Source: Candidatus Gastranaerophilales bacterium
Lineage (GTDB): Bacteria; Cyanobacteriota; Vampirovibrionia; Gastranaerophilales; UBA9579
Reading direction: 5' to 3'
NCBI GenBank assembly: GCA_028689995.1
Contig: JAQVCB010000001.1
Span: 1 to 42,225, forward strand
Length of the DNA: 42,225 nt
Of this stretch, positions 1 to 8,123 are shown one piece after another; positions within the stretch are counted from its first letter, which is position 1, and every line of letters starts with the position of its first letter. The notes under the pieces were generated by a model. It was not told where the DNA came from. It saw only the letters and a program-made list of their open reading frames with translations, and made no database searches. Both the position numbers and the translations under genes were made by a program.

Positions 1-45
1 TTTTGCCTTGAATTCTGGTGTGTACTGTTTAAATTTTCCACTCAT
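1..45 (-). CDS. IS3-family transposase OrfA, N-terminal fragment
   Basis: The minus strand has an ATG at 45-43 preceded by ACGAAAGGAAAAAAA, a good ribosome binding site. The 15 visible codons read MSGKFKQYTPEFKAK. The pattern 'K..YTPEFKAK' is the usual opening of OrfA, the helix-turn-helix DNA-binding subunit of IS3-family transposases, which acts with the OrfB DDE catalytic subunit to move the element. The rest of the gene is outside the window, so intactness is unknown. The call rests on a short but characteristic motif. Confidence 0.7.
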   Translation of the reverse strand, partial: MSGKFKQYTPEFKAK

Positions 46-121
46 TTTTTTTCCTTTCGTTTCTTCTATTTTACCGAAAGGAAATACTTTCTACTTTTTC
101 CTGTCCGATTTTCTCAGGACA
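1..121 (-). mobile_element. IS3-family-like insertion sequence, one end only
   Basis: The left edge holds the upstream end of an insertion sequence that runs off the window. Reading the minus strand from 121, the element begins TGTCCTGAGAAAATCGGACA, a TG-starting end with a short internal inverted repeat (TGTCC/GGACA), as expected of IS3-type ends. About 75 bases further in, a transposase reading frame starts after a clear ribosome binding site. The exact end at 121 is inferred from the terminal repeat; no target duplication can be checked with one end. Confidence 0.6.
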
Positions 122-441
122 TTATATTATGCTACAAAAAGACTGATGCATAACTACCAAAATATCGTTTTTTTATATCCAGCCTACAGCCGCTACGACC
201 AGGCAAAGCCCTGAATGAGTTTTTAAAAGTGAAACTTATCGTTTCACTTTTAACGCTCCCGATTCGCTTGTTCTGTAAGGCTTTCACTTTTACAAGGGTC
301 GATCTCAAATTTTAACTTTTTAACAAAATTTATAGTTATGCAGCGGTCTCAGATTTAAGGGTCGCAGACCCTTTTGTAAAACTTTTGATTATGTATCGTA
401 TAATATTTCAAAGATATAATTTTCTTTTCAAGGATATTATA
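122..441. other. Intergenic region with hairpins, no gene
   Basis: No convincing gene lies between the IS end and the permease; a 68-codon open frame at 8-214 crosses the IS end and is not credible. The stretch holds a family 2 repeat (225-267), then TTTCACTTTTACAAGGGTCG, which resembles the family 1 core tail (TTTCACCTTTCCAAGGTCG), and a short hairpin AAGGGTC-GCA-GACCCTT near 357-373. It looks like repeat debris between a mobile element and the permease. Confidence 0.5.
225..267 (+). repeat. Family 2 repeat, copy A (hairpin plus CTCCCGATTCGC tail)
   Basis: A perfect hairpin (AAAAGTGAAAC / GTTTCACTTTT, 225-251) is followed at once by AACGCTCCCGATTCGC. The same arrangement of a hairpin of different sequence followed by nearly the same tail recurs near 22347, 27867, 31673 and 40304. 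Confidence 0.55.
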
Positions 442-1278
442 GTGAATATAAAAAGAGTTAATTTCAAATCGGTTTTAGCTTACATCATCCTGACTCTCGG
501 TGCGGTTTCTATGCTTGTGCCTTTTTTGTGGATGCTCGCAACTTCACTGATGACTCAAAAACAAATTTTTGCTTATCCGCCTGTATTAATACCAAATCCT
601 ATAGCTATAGATAACTATTTTAAAGTGTCGCAGGCGATACCTATTGCGAAATATTTTCTCAATAGTACAATTGTTGCAGTATTAACAACAGCAGGACAGA
701 TTATAGTTTCTGCAATGGCTGCTTATGCCTTTGCAAGGCTTAAATTTAAAGGCAGAGATGCTTTATTTCTGATAATTTTAGCTACAATGATGATTCCTCC
801 GCAGGTCAATATTATTCCTCTTTTCTTTGTGATGAGAGAATTTCACTGGATAGACACATACTATGCTCTCATAATTCCGGGATTATTCGGGGGATTTGGG
901 ATATTTCTTCTTAGACAATGGTTTAAAGGCATGCCGATAGAGCTTGAAGATGCTGCAAAGATTGACGGATGCAATCCTTTCCAGACTTTCTGGAAAATTG
1001 CTCTGCCTCTTGCTCTTCCTGTAATTGCGACACTCGGTATTTTTACTTTTATCACCACCTGGAACAGCTTTATATGGCCTCTTATTGTAACTAATTCTGA
1101 CTATATGAGAACTTTGCCTGTTGGATTAGCAGTTTTTAAAGGGAGCTTCAGAGAATCTACTGAATGGGGACAACTTATGGCCTGCGCAGTAATTTCTGTT
1201 ATTCCTGTAATCGGAGTATTTTTATTGGGTCAAAAATATTTTGTTAAAGGAATAATGATGGGCGGGGTTAAAGAATAA
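442..1278 (+). CDS. Sugar ABC transporter permease, MalG/CUT1 type
   Basis: Inner-membrane permease subunit of a carbohydrate importer. It would pair with a second permease, a binding protein and an ATPase. About six hydrophobic segments are visible. The cytoplasmic EAA loop that docks the ATPase is clear: ELEDAAKIDGCNPFQTFWKI followed by ALPLALP, and the downstream WNSFIWPL segment is typical of MalG-like subunits. The frame is open from a TTG at 385 and has an ATG at 391, but neither has a ribosome binding site. GTG at 442 follows AAGGA with 7 bases spacing and gives VNIKRVNFKSVLAYIIL, which matches family N-termini, so I chose it (278 aa). No partner permease or ATPase adjoins it; the upstream side ends in repeats and an IS. 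Substrate unknown. Confidence 0.85.
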   Translation: MNIKRVNFKSVLAYIILTLGAVSMLVPFLWMLATSLMTQKQIFAYPPVLIPNPIAIDNYFKVSQAIPIAKYFLNSTIVAVLTTAGQIIVSAMAAYAFARLKFKGRDALFLIILATMMIPPQVNIIPLFFVMREFHWIDTYYALIIPGLFGGFGIFLLRQWFKGMPIELEDAAKIDGCNPFQTFWKIALPLALPVIATLGIFTFITTWNSFIWPLIVTNSDYMRTLPVGLAVFKGSFRESTEWGQLMACAVISVIPVIGVFLLGQKYFVKGIMMGGVKE

Positions 1279-1614
1279 GTCTAGTAAAATAATATTCTTA
1301 TGTCATTGCGAGCCTGCAACGCAGGCGTGGCAATCTTGCCAGCACATATAAATTATTTAAACTTGAAAGTTGAATAGATACCGCATCAAGTGCGGTATGA
1401 CAATATCGCGAGATGTCATCCCATGCTATGGGGATTTAACTAATTTGGTAAAGAGTTAAATTTCATCCAAAATAATTTTTTACCAAATTATCATGGATAG
1501 CAGTGAAAACAAGTTCAGCATGACACAAAATCTTTCGTAATATTTCCCTCTTTCTTGGCAATAATTAGCCTTAGTTTGTTTTTATATAAATAGATACTAG
1601 ATATGAGGGGACAT
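1279..1614. other. Intergenic region filled with dispersed repeats
   Basis: No gene is seen. The region is mostly family 3 repeat material: TGTCATTGCGAG with a GCCTGC-AAC-GCAGGC hairpin and GGCAATCTT (1301-1337), a second unit with hairpin ACCGCA-TCAAG-TGCGGT ending in ATGACA (around 1379-1401), and a TGTCATCCCATGC to TTCAGCATGACA unit (about 1415-1525). The last part should contain the promoter of the next gene. Confidence 0.6.
1301..1337 (+). repeat. Family 3 dispersed repeat (TGTCATTGCGAG ... GGCAATCTT)
   Basis: The unit starts TGTCATTGCGAG, has a GCCTGC/GCAGGC stem and ends TGGCAATCTT. Related or inverted copies occur near 16038, 24789, 27606, 29888, 40396 and 42188. Confidence 0.7.
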
Positions 1615-2688
1615 ATGGATAACGGGATTTCAAGCATTTGTCCACAATACAGAAGATCTCCCGGTAGAAGACTACCGGACTATGTTGCTGCCTTTGTCGG
1701 TGCTTCTGAACCTGTCCAAAAAACTGACCGCAGACAGCAAAGTTTGTCTGTTGAGAATGAACGTCGTTCAGGAGCTGACAGAAGATCCGGCGTAGACAGA
1801 AGGCTTCAGCAAAGTCTTTTAAATTTTTCAGGTTCTGAAAATAATGAACTTTATGGCAAAAGAACAATTGCAGCTGACATTAATTTAATAAATAAAACCG
1901 GCATAGATACATTTACGCATACTTCAGATGAAGTGAAAGAAGTAATATTCGGAGCTGCAAGTCTTATTCCAGGCGCAAGAAGGATAGTTTTAATTGATGA
2001 TAATGCTGAAAATCACAATAATGTAAAAGCAGCAGGTCTTGGACTTGTAGGATTGATAAATCTTAAGGAAGATATCAGAGATGTTCTTTCTATATTTGGC
2101 TTAGCTAAATCGGAAGCTACTGAAGGTTATTATTCAAAATTCAAATTCTTTAACGGAACATTACTTGAAAAACCTCTTAAAAAGTCTGAATTAGGGAAAA
2201 AAATATTTTATAACAGCGATATAACTATTGGAGATTTAAAATTTACAGATAAAATTTATGATTATTTGGGAATACAAAGACAGACTAATTTTTTCAACAA
2301 AACAGTTGATTATGCAGGTGTTTCAAAAGAAACATTTAATAGGGAATACGTTAATTTTATTGCAAAAAAAGGAACAGAATTAAGCAAATCAGGACTATTT
2401 GCCGGCAAGCTGGTCGGCTTGACTATGAACAGGATGCCTGTTTTAAGTTTGGCAATTGCAGGAGCTCTGGAGCTTCCTAATATAATTGAAGCTTTAAAAA
2501 ATGGAAATGGAAAAAATCAAACTTTAAAATCTGCAACAAGTGTTGGTTTATCTATCACAACAGGTGCTTTATTAAGTTCGTTTTTAACCATAACAGGACA
2601 TCTTGGCCCCGCAGGTTCAATTATTGGCTTGGGTCTTGGCTTCTTGATAGGCAGCAAAACAGCTAAATTTATTAATTCTAAATATTAA
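1615..2688 (+). CDS. Hypothetical protein with RRSGxDRR motif and glycine-rich C-terminus
   Basis: I do not recognise this ~357-residue protein. Near the N-terminus it has a charged tandem motif (RRSGADRRSGVDRR), a pattern seen in assorted bacterial signalling and envelope proteins. The middle is a mixed region with no visible catalytic motif. The last ~90 residues are hydrophobic and glycine-rich (LGPAGSIIGLGLGFLIGS) and could be one or two membrane-associated helices. ATG at 1615 follows GAGGGG at 4-5 bases and is preferred over ATG at 1603. There is no signal peptide. The gene stands alone, convergent with the next gene, whose stop is only 2 bases away. Confidence 0.7.
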   Translation: MDNGISSICPQYRRSPGRRLPDYVAAFVGASEPVQKTDRRQQSLSVENERRSGADRRSGVDRRLQQSLLNFSGSENNELYGKRTIAADINLINKTGIDTFTHTSDEVKEVIFGAASLIPGARRIVLIDDNAENHNNVKAAGLGLVGLINLKEDIRDVLSIFGLAKSEATEGYYSKFKFFNGTLLEKPLKKSELGKKIFYNSDITIGDLKFTDKIYDYLGIQRQTNFFNKTVDYAGVSKETFNREYVNFIAKKGTELSKSGLFAGKLVGLTMNRMPVLSLAIAGALELPNIIEALKNGNGKNQTLKSATSVGLSITTGALLSSFLTITGHLGPAGSIIGLGLGFLIGSKTAKFINSKY

Positions 2689-2690
2689 TT

Positions 2691-3047
2691 TTATTTGAAT
2701 TCTTTGAGTGTTTTTTCGTAGATTCCCTTTAAAAAAGGAGCATCAGGACTTTTTAAAGTATCTTCCGATTGTAATAAGTCAGTTAAAACTTTTTTTACAA
2801 TATTTTTTAGTTCTTCGCCCTTATTAGCAAGCTTCTTTAATGCGGGTATTCCCTGTTCAAATACTAGAGTAGTAATACGAACGGAAGTATCTACAAAACA
2901 ACTGTCTTTATACGCTTTAAGAAGAGCTTTTTTATCAGATTCATTAATTTCAGGTAATTTACTTATTTCACCCTGTATTTGTTTCCAGCTTTTACTAAAG
3001 CCGAGATTATCTTTTTTTGTATAAAATGAAGAAGGAGTAATATTCAT
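2691..3047 (-). CDS. Small hypothetical protein, 118 aa
   Basis: Unrecognised, soluble and lysine-rich (MNITPSSFYTKKDNLGFSKS...), predicted mostly helical, with no signal peptide or membrane segment. Its start follows TTAATCCC-type sequence with only weak ribosome-binding character. It converges on the previous gene with a 2-base gap and lies downstream of two larger lineage-type minus-strand genes (3255-5135 and 5150-6235), though a 207-base gap makes co-transcription uncertain. Confidence 0.6.
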   Translation of the reverse strand: MNITPSSFYTKKDNLGFSKSWKQIQGEISKLPEINESDKKALLKAYKDSCFVDTSVRITTLVFEQGIPALKKLANKGEELKNIVKKVLTDLLQSEDTLKSPDAPFLKGIYEKTLKEFK

Positions 3048-3254
3048 ATTTTAATCCCTATTTTTTGATCTTTCAATATTAAAAACTAAAACATAGAAAA
3101 AATTGCTTAAATATAAACAGTACATGAGAAATATTTGACTTTAATTTACATTACCTGCTATGTTTTGAATAACCTGAATAGAGATCACTGCTTTTATTAC
3201 AGATGTTTATCAAAACAGAGTTATTCTTGAGGAATAAAAATTGTTATTTTTTGC

Positions 3255-5135
3255 TTAATTATTTGTAAGGCTTTTGCCTTTTTCCATTAACTCGCCGGCT
3301 CCTTCCGTAAAGTTATTAATATCTTTAATTACTTTACTGGCTCTTGCAGTAAAATCAGTAATATCTTTACCTAACTCGTTTGTTTTTTCAATAAAATCAT
3401 CAACCTGTTCATCTACAAACTTTTTTGCTTCATCAAGAATGGAAGGTTCTTTTGGTTGTACTTTTTCCGGTGCTTTTGGTTTGTCGATTTGAGTAATAAT
3501 CGATTTCAATTGCTCATTTTGATTAGAAAGATCATTATTCATCTTCTTAAGTATTTTTATCCTGTCTCCTATAGGATCTGCAAGTTTTTCAACTTCTATT
3601 TCATTTTTAATTTTAACCAGTATATCAGAATTATAATTTATCAAGTCCTGACTGGCTTTTTTAATTGATTTAGGATTTATTTTTTCACTAGGTCTTGTAG
3701 TTTCAAGATAAACATTCATCTGTAAAACTTCATGATTTTTAGCTTCTTTACTTAGCTGAATTTGATAATAATCTTCAGCAAGTTTAAATGTTGCCGTAGC
3801 AGTAGATGTAGGATGATCTACCTCGAATTTTCTCATTGCAAATCTTGTTTCAGGGTTTAATAAAAAATATTGGTTATTTCTTGCTAATACCATTGTTTTT
3901 ATTGCAACATCGAGTTTTTTTGTTTCATTATTGAACAAATGGAATTGAGGGACTTCTTCTTTAACCTGATTTAGTAATGTTTCGCCCGTTTTATCCGCCA
4001 GCAAACGGGCTTCTTGCATAGCAAGCGCAGATAGTCCTGAATTAACTTTTCCTGAATTGTGTTCAATAGCTTCGTTTAAATTAAAATATATATAACTTGA
4101 AATAACTTTTTCTCTGTACAAAGTATCTGTCGCAAATCTTTGATGGTTTGAAGGGTTTTGAATATAATCTTTTATAAAATTTTCACAACCTTCAGGGGTC
4201 ATACCTTTTATACAATCCAATTTGCCTCTGATTGCATATCCTACAGCAGCAGGACCAAACCATTTATTGTCGGAAGGAAGACTAAGCAGATCGCCTCTGT
4301 TAGAAAGTATGTCTATCATATATTCATAGTCTTTTTTTTCAAGAATATTTCCGATGTACTGCTTAGGTGGTTCCTTTTTGCCAACGCTGATCATAATGTC
4401 ATCAGCAAAACTTTTAAAGAATCCTCTGGATTGAAGATATTCTTTTTCTGCCTGAGGCATATAATCAACAAATTTAGGATTATTTTTATCCAGTAAAGCA
4501 GCAGCTATGTAATACCATGGTTCACCGTCTCCTGTTATAGTATCACCCTCAGCCAGCAGTTTTTCATCATGTTGTAAAGCTTTAATAATATTACGTTTTA
4601 ACATATCAGAAGTTATCTGGTCTTTATTGCTCGGAGAATTTGCTGCAAGTGCAAGTACATCCATCATTTGTCCGGCATTTTCAGACATATAAACTTTGGC
4701 ATTAGGATCAGATACCGTCGTCATATACAGATTAACAGATTCTGGAGGTAATTTTTGCCCTCTCATAATCTTATTTACATCATTAACCAGATCTGCTTTT
4801 TCAAATTTGAAGTTAGTTGAAAGTTCTTCCGCTGCTTTTTCTATTTTTTGCAGGGAATAATCAGGTTTTGCTTTATTGATTATGTCGTGTAATTTTCCTG
4901 ATTTAATTAAAACAACAGCAATTAGCAGACCTGCTGCTATTTTAATTCCTTTTTTTACTACGGATTTATTTTTTATTCCTGTTTTTTTAATTTTTGCGCC
5001 GGAAAAACTCTTCAGATTTCCTTTTTGAAAAGAAACCTGATCATTTGCCGCATATATATTATTAAATTTAAGATTTTCCGTCTTTTCTCTTGGATAATTT
5101 GAATAAAAACCAACTGTTTTTGCCAGATAAGTCAT
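3255..5135 (-). CDS. Hypothetical membrane-anchored protein, 626 aa, with SFxKG leader motif
   Basis: Function unknown. Residues 1-55 form a basic leader containing VSFQKGNLKSFSG. A single hydrophobic segment (VVKKGIKIAAGLLIAVVLIK, about 58-78) follows, then a long hydrophilic region. The C-terminal ~80 residues are strongly amphipathic and probably coiled coil (repeated Asp/Glu/Lys/Phe spacing around FVDEQVDDFIEKTNELGKDI). The N-terminal plan (basic leader, SFxG, 'KK-hydrophobic-KSGK') matches that of the transglycosylase immediately upstream, 14 bases away on the same strand, so the two are probably an operon and share a location in the envelope. No enzymatic motif was found. Confidence 0.75.
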   Translation of the reverse strand: MTYLAKTVGFYSNYPREKTENLKFNNIYAANDQVSFQKGNLKSFSGAKIKKTGIKNKSVVKKGIKIAAGLLIAVVLIKSGKLHDIINKAKPDYSLQKIEKAAEELSTNFKFEKADLVNDVNKIMRGQKLPPESVNLYMTTVSDPNAKVYMSENAGQMMDVLALAANSPSNKDQITSDMLKRNIIKALQHDEKLLAEGDTITGDGEPWYYIAAALLDKNNPKFVDYMPQAEKEYLQSRGFFKSFADDIMISVGKKEPPKQYIGNILEKKDYEYMIDILSNRGDLLSLPSDNKWFGPAAVGYAIRGKLDCIKGMTPEGCENFIKDYIQNPSNHQRFATDTLYREKVISSYIYFNLNEAIEHNSGKVNSGLSALAMQEARLLADKTGETLLNQVKEEVPQFHLFNNETKKLDVAIKTMVLARNNQYFLLNPETRFAMRKFEVDHPTSTATATFKLAEDYYQIQLSKEAKNHEVLQMNVYLETTRPSEKINPKSIKKASQDLINYNSDILVKIKNEIEVEKLADPIGDRIKILKKMNNDLSNQNEQLKSIITQIDKPKAPEKVQPKEPSILDEAKKFVDEQVDDFIEKTNELGKDITDFTARASKVIKDINNFTEGAGELMEKGKSLTNN

Positions 5136-5149
5136 TTTATATTTCCTTT

Positions 5150-6235
5150 TTATTTAATTCCTAAATTGGCTTTTAAAGTTGAATCAAGATCATCTAAATG
5201 TTCTTGCATATAGTCTTTTGTGTCTACAACGTATTTTACATAAAGTTGTGTTTCTTCATAAGGAGGTATTCCTTTGTTTTTAATAACTGCACCTGTACCG
5301 GCATTGTAAGCTGCCAACAATTTTTCTTCTGAATCAGGGTATTTTCCAAAAAGTCGTATATCTTCTATCCAGACTATATGACAAGCTTTAATGGCATCAG
5401 GTATCTTTTTATAATCAAGATCACGGTCTAATGAAATCAATGGATCTTTGTTGTTAACGTTATGATAAGTTTTATTTATAGAAGTCATTGTTTTTGGCAA
5501 AATTTGAGGTAAACCATAAGCTCCCACCGTAGATACTGCCTTTGGATTTAATGCAGATTCCTGAAGAAACTGACTTAATATAGTTAATTTGAATTCTGGA
5601 GTGTTCAAATTATATTCTTCACAGTTTTCATTTATCAGCTTTGCCCATTCAGGTTTGAAATTCTTATTGATATAGTCCATCCTGCACGATAGCAGATAAT
5701 TTTTTAATTGAGGATTATATTCATTGTCTTTATACAGCTTTTTAAGTCTTACATTTTTTTCAATATAAGATTTGCCTTTAATAGCTTCAATTTCTGCCGA
5801 TGCATCAGGAGCTATCAGTTTATTCACTTTATCAGCAATGTTTTTTTTAATTGATTTATCAGTTGATTCTGCAACAGGTGTAGTTGTCATATAGTCAGTA
5901 AAACCTTCCAGCTTGATTTTATCAAATTTGAATTCTCCTGATTCAGAAATCTTTGTTTCAGGTATCAGGTTATCAATACCAATGTTTTTAATGGAACCTT
6001 TTACGCTGCCTCCTTTTGCCAGAAGTCCTGCAATAATAATTCCTGAAATTAAAATACAAGTTTTTTTAAATAAACTCTTTTTTTGCCCACTGGATAAATA
6101 TCTGCCATGTTTTCTTCTACAAACACTATAAAGTGTACCTTTTCTTGAATTACCGGCAAAAGAAATATTTTTTACAGGTAATTTATAGGTGTTTAAAGGA
6201 ACATATTTAAAACTGGCTATATTAGCATTGTACAT
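5150..6235 (-). CDS. Membrane-anchored lytic transglycosylase, SLT domain
   Basis: Predicted peptidoglycan lytic transglycosylase, cleaving the MurNAc-GlcNAc bond in the envelope. The SLT fold is visible in the C-terminal third: LSQFLQESALNPKAVSTVGA with the catalytic Glu in QES, YGLPQILP (usual GLMQI), and LLAAYNAGTGAVIKNKGIPP followed by ETQLYVKYV, which is the conserved end of the domain. Upstream is a basic leader with NISFAGNSRKG (about residues 23-33) and one membrane segment (KTCILISGIIIAGLLAKGG). The leader resembles those of the downstream 626-aa protein and of PckA in this window. The gene is first of a probable two-gene operon. The GLMQ methionine is replaced (GLPQ), a tolerable variation. 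Confidence 0.85.
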   Translation of the reverse strand: MYNANIASFKYVPLNTYKLPVKNISFAGNSRKGTLYSVCRRKHGRYLSSGQKKSLFKKTCILISGIIIAGLLAKGGSVKGSIKNIGIDNLIPETKISESGEFKFDKIKLEGFTDYMTTTPVAESTDKSIKKNIADKVNKLIAPDASAEIEAIKGKSYIEKNVRLKKLYKDNEYNPQLKNYLLSCRMDYINKNFKPEWAKLINENCEEYNLNTPEFKLTILSQFLQESALNPKAVSTVGAYGLPQILPKTMTSINKTYHNVNNKDPLISLDRDLDYKKIPDAIKACHIVWIEDIRLFGKYPDSEEKLLAAYNAGTGAVIKNKGIPPYEETQLYVKYVVDTKDYMQEHLDDLDSTLKANLGIK

Positions 6236-6369
6236 GGATTGAAATTCTCTTAATGATTTGATTGGAAATTAAATTTGGATTGAAATTATAAATTTATAAA
6301 GATTGTAAATATCAATATTTACCTAAATTGTTTTTATTATTACAAAAGATTTACATTTAAATAAAAATA

Positions 6370-6402
6370 AAGGGTATTTAAAATAGTTTTAAATACCCTT
6401 TT
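6370..6402 (-). terminator. Rho-independent terminator of the pilin operon
   Basis: AAAGGGTATTT and AAATACCCTTT form an 11-bp stem; on the minus strand it is followed by ATTTTTATTT. It lies about 20 bases past the stop of the last pilin-like gene. Confidence 0.8.
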
Positions 6403-6422
6403 AATTGATATAAAAGAAAATT

Positions 6423-6917
6423 CTACTGAATGCTTGTTGCTCCTGTAATCGGAGAAATTGTTATTGATTTTGACAAAGCAGAATCGTTATTTTTGACGGT
6501 TATTGTATTATTCGACTCTGTGAAATTTTCCGGCAGGTTAGAATCTCCAACAGGTTGTCCCATATAGTCAAAGGTGACTTTATTGTTTGCAATAGTACTT
6601 GATGATGAGTCAAATAAAATATTTTTATCAAGATAGCTTTCAGAAATAACCGTTCCGTCATTTTGTTTTATTTGTATCAGCCCTCCGGAATCGTCGTGAT
6701 TTGTAGCAGCCTGAGAAAAATCAATATAAATTAAGCGAGATTTTTTAAGTGCGGTACTTCTTGCTTCTTTTACGCTCTGTTCAAGTGTCTGAGTATTTTT
6801 ATTCAGTGTAAATTCTGATAAATAAGGCATTATCTGAGGTATTGCAATGCAGGCAACAGCTCCGACAATCACGCATGTTATTAAAACTTCAAATAAAGTA
6901 AAACCTTTTGTTTTCAT
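6423..6917 (-). CDS. Type IV pilin-like / pseudopilin protein (GspH/FimT-like)
   Basis: The protein starts MKTKGFTLFEVLITCVIVGA: a short basic leader, the prepilin peptidase site G|FTLFE with Glu at +5, and one hydrophobic helix. These define the type IV filament superfamily. The globular part ends in a beta-rich segment with SPITGATSIQ, as in GspH/FimT-like minor pilins. The frame extends to a GTG at 6923, but that lies within the AGGTG ribosome binding site, so ATG at 6917 is the better start. It is the last gene of a four-gene minus-strand operon and abuts the upstream PilX-like gene. Role: minor component of a type IV pilus or type II secretion-like fibre. Confidence 0.85.
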   Translation of the reverse strand: MKTKGFTLFEVLITCVIVGAVACIAIPQIMPYLSEFTLNKNTQTLEQSVKEARSTALKKSRLIYIDFSQAATNHDDSGGLIQIKQNDGTVISESYLDKNILFDSSSSTIANNKVTFDYMGQPVGDSNLPENFTESNNTITVKNNDSALSKSITISPITGATSIQ

Positions 6918-6923
6918 AATCAC

Positions 6924-8096
6924 CTAGTTATCCATAGAAACCTGTTGCCAGCTTGACAGGGAAGCAACATTGTCAAATGTGCCAAAATCATAGAGTTTGC
7001 TTGTAGCAGTTAATGTAAAATTGCCTTTAAAGGTTATGCCGTTTTGAGATATTACACGACCTGCCATACTTGTACCATTCTGTCTGAAACTTCCGTTTGT
7101 CCAAAAAAGCGATTTGAATATTCTGCTTCCATTCAGTGTAATATCATTGTTACAGGCAAAAACAGTGTCAAGCTGATCGTCATGCGATGATAAAAAGTCT
7201 ACACTTCCATTAACAGTTAATCCTGCTGATGAAATTATCATTACATTTGATAAATTCTGAACTCCCTGTGCATTAACTACAATGCCCTTGTCAACAAAGA
7301 TAACTTTTCCCTGCATATCACCTGTTATAGTAATGCTGTCATTACTTGAATTAGTTGCATCACCTATATAAATTAAGCTTCCGGCAGGGGCATTAGCAAT
7401 TTGTGCTGAAAGATCAGCCTGACTGATATCAAGGTTTATTCCGGTTTGTGTAAATGTTCTGAGATCATCTACAGGTACAAGAGGAACTTCAATAGGATCA
7501 ACATATCCACCAATTGGATTGGTTTCGGGATCAGGTTCTTCAGCATCAGGATCTTCAGATTGTGTAACAATAGAATCATTTTGAGTGCTTGTCGGGCCGG
7601 ACAGAATGATGCCATCATTGGCATGTATGCTCATATATAATGTTTTATTACCATTAATAGTGATAACACCGTCAGTTAAAAGACCGTAATCATCAAAGTA
7701 TTTGGGTATTGAAGTTTGTATTCTTGCCCTGACTTTTCTATAAGAATCTTTATATTTTCCAATTAAATCAATAACTGCTATTTTATTATTTTCAGTATAT
7801 GTAATATTGTCTACCCAGTAAGCAGCACCATTATCAAGAGTTTGAACGTCAGTTGTTACCGGCAAACTGGTTTCATCCAGAGTTTTTCCCCAGTTTAAGA
7901 AACTCGTATTAAAATAATTTGTAACTTCTGCAATTCCAGCTTCTGACGCATAATATGCAAGTTTACCCATGTGATAATTAGATATCTGTTTAACATTGCC
8001 GGTTGATAAAGAAGACATTGAAACAACGAGTAAAACAGCTACCAAAGAAATAAAAATTGCAATTAAAAGAACTGAACCTTCTGATTTTTTATACAT
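6924..8096 (-). CDS. PilX/GspK-like minor pilin with beta-solenoid-like domain
   Basis: The N-terminus (MYKKSEGSVLLIAIFISLVA) is a pilin-type leader and helix lacking the +5 Glu, as in PilX and GspK-type minor pilins. SEAGIAEVTNYF shortly after the helix matches the PilX N-terminal region ('A.aGi..a'). From about residue 140 on, the protein has repeating short strands rich in Asn, Gly, Ser and Thr (GVITINGNKTLY, DSITITGDMQGKVI, GLTVNGSVDF, DITLNGSRIF), suggesting a right-handed beta-solenoid or polymer-forming fold. There is also an acidic proline linker (DPDAEEPDPETNP). It probably caps or adheres at the filament tip, by analogy with tip complexes. Confidence 0.75.
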   Translation of the reverse strand: MYKKSEGSVLLIAIFISLVAVLLVVSMSSLSTGNVKQISNYHMGKLAYYASEAGIAEVTNYFNTSFLNWGKTLDETSLPVTTDVQTLDNGAAYWVDNITYTENNKIAVIDLIGKYKDSYRKVRARIQTSIPKYFDDYGLLTDGVITINGNKTLYMSIHANDGIILSGPTSTQNDSIVTQSEDPDAEEPDPETNPIGGYVDPIEVPLVPVDDLRTFTQTGINLDISQADLSAQIANAPAGSLIYIGDATNSSNDSITITGDMQGKVIFVDKGIVVNAQGVQNLSNVMIISSAGLTVNGSVDFLSSHDDQLDTVFACNNDITLNGSRIFKSLFWTNGSFRQNGTSMAGRVISQNGITFKGNFTLTATSKLYDFGTFDNVASLSSWQQVSMDN

Positions 8097-8123
8097 AACT
8101 ACTGAATGCTCCTTTTTTTCTTA

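Noticed and set aside
8-214. 68-codon plus-strand open frame at the left edge
   Set aside because: It crosses the IS end and is antisense to the OrfA start; low complexity and no ribosome binding site.
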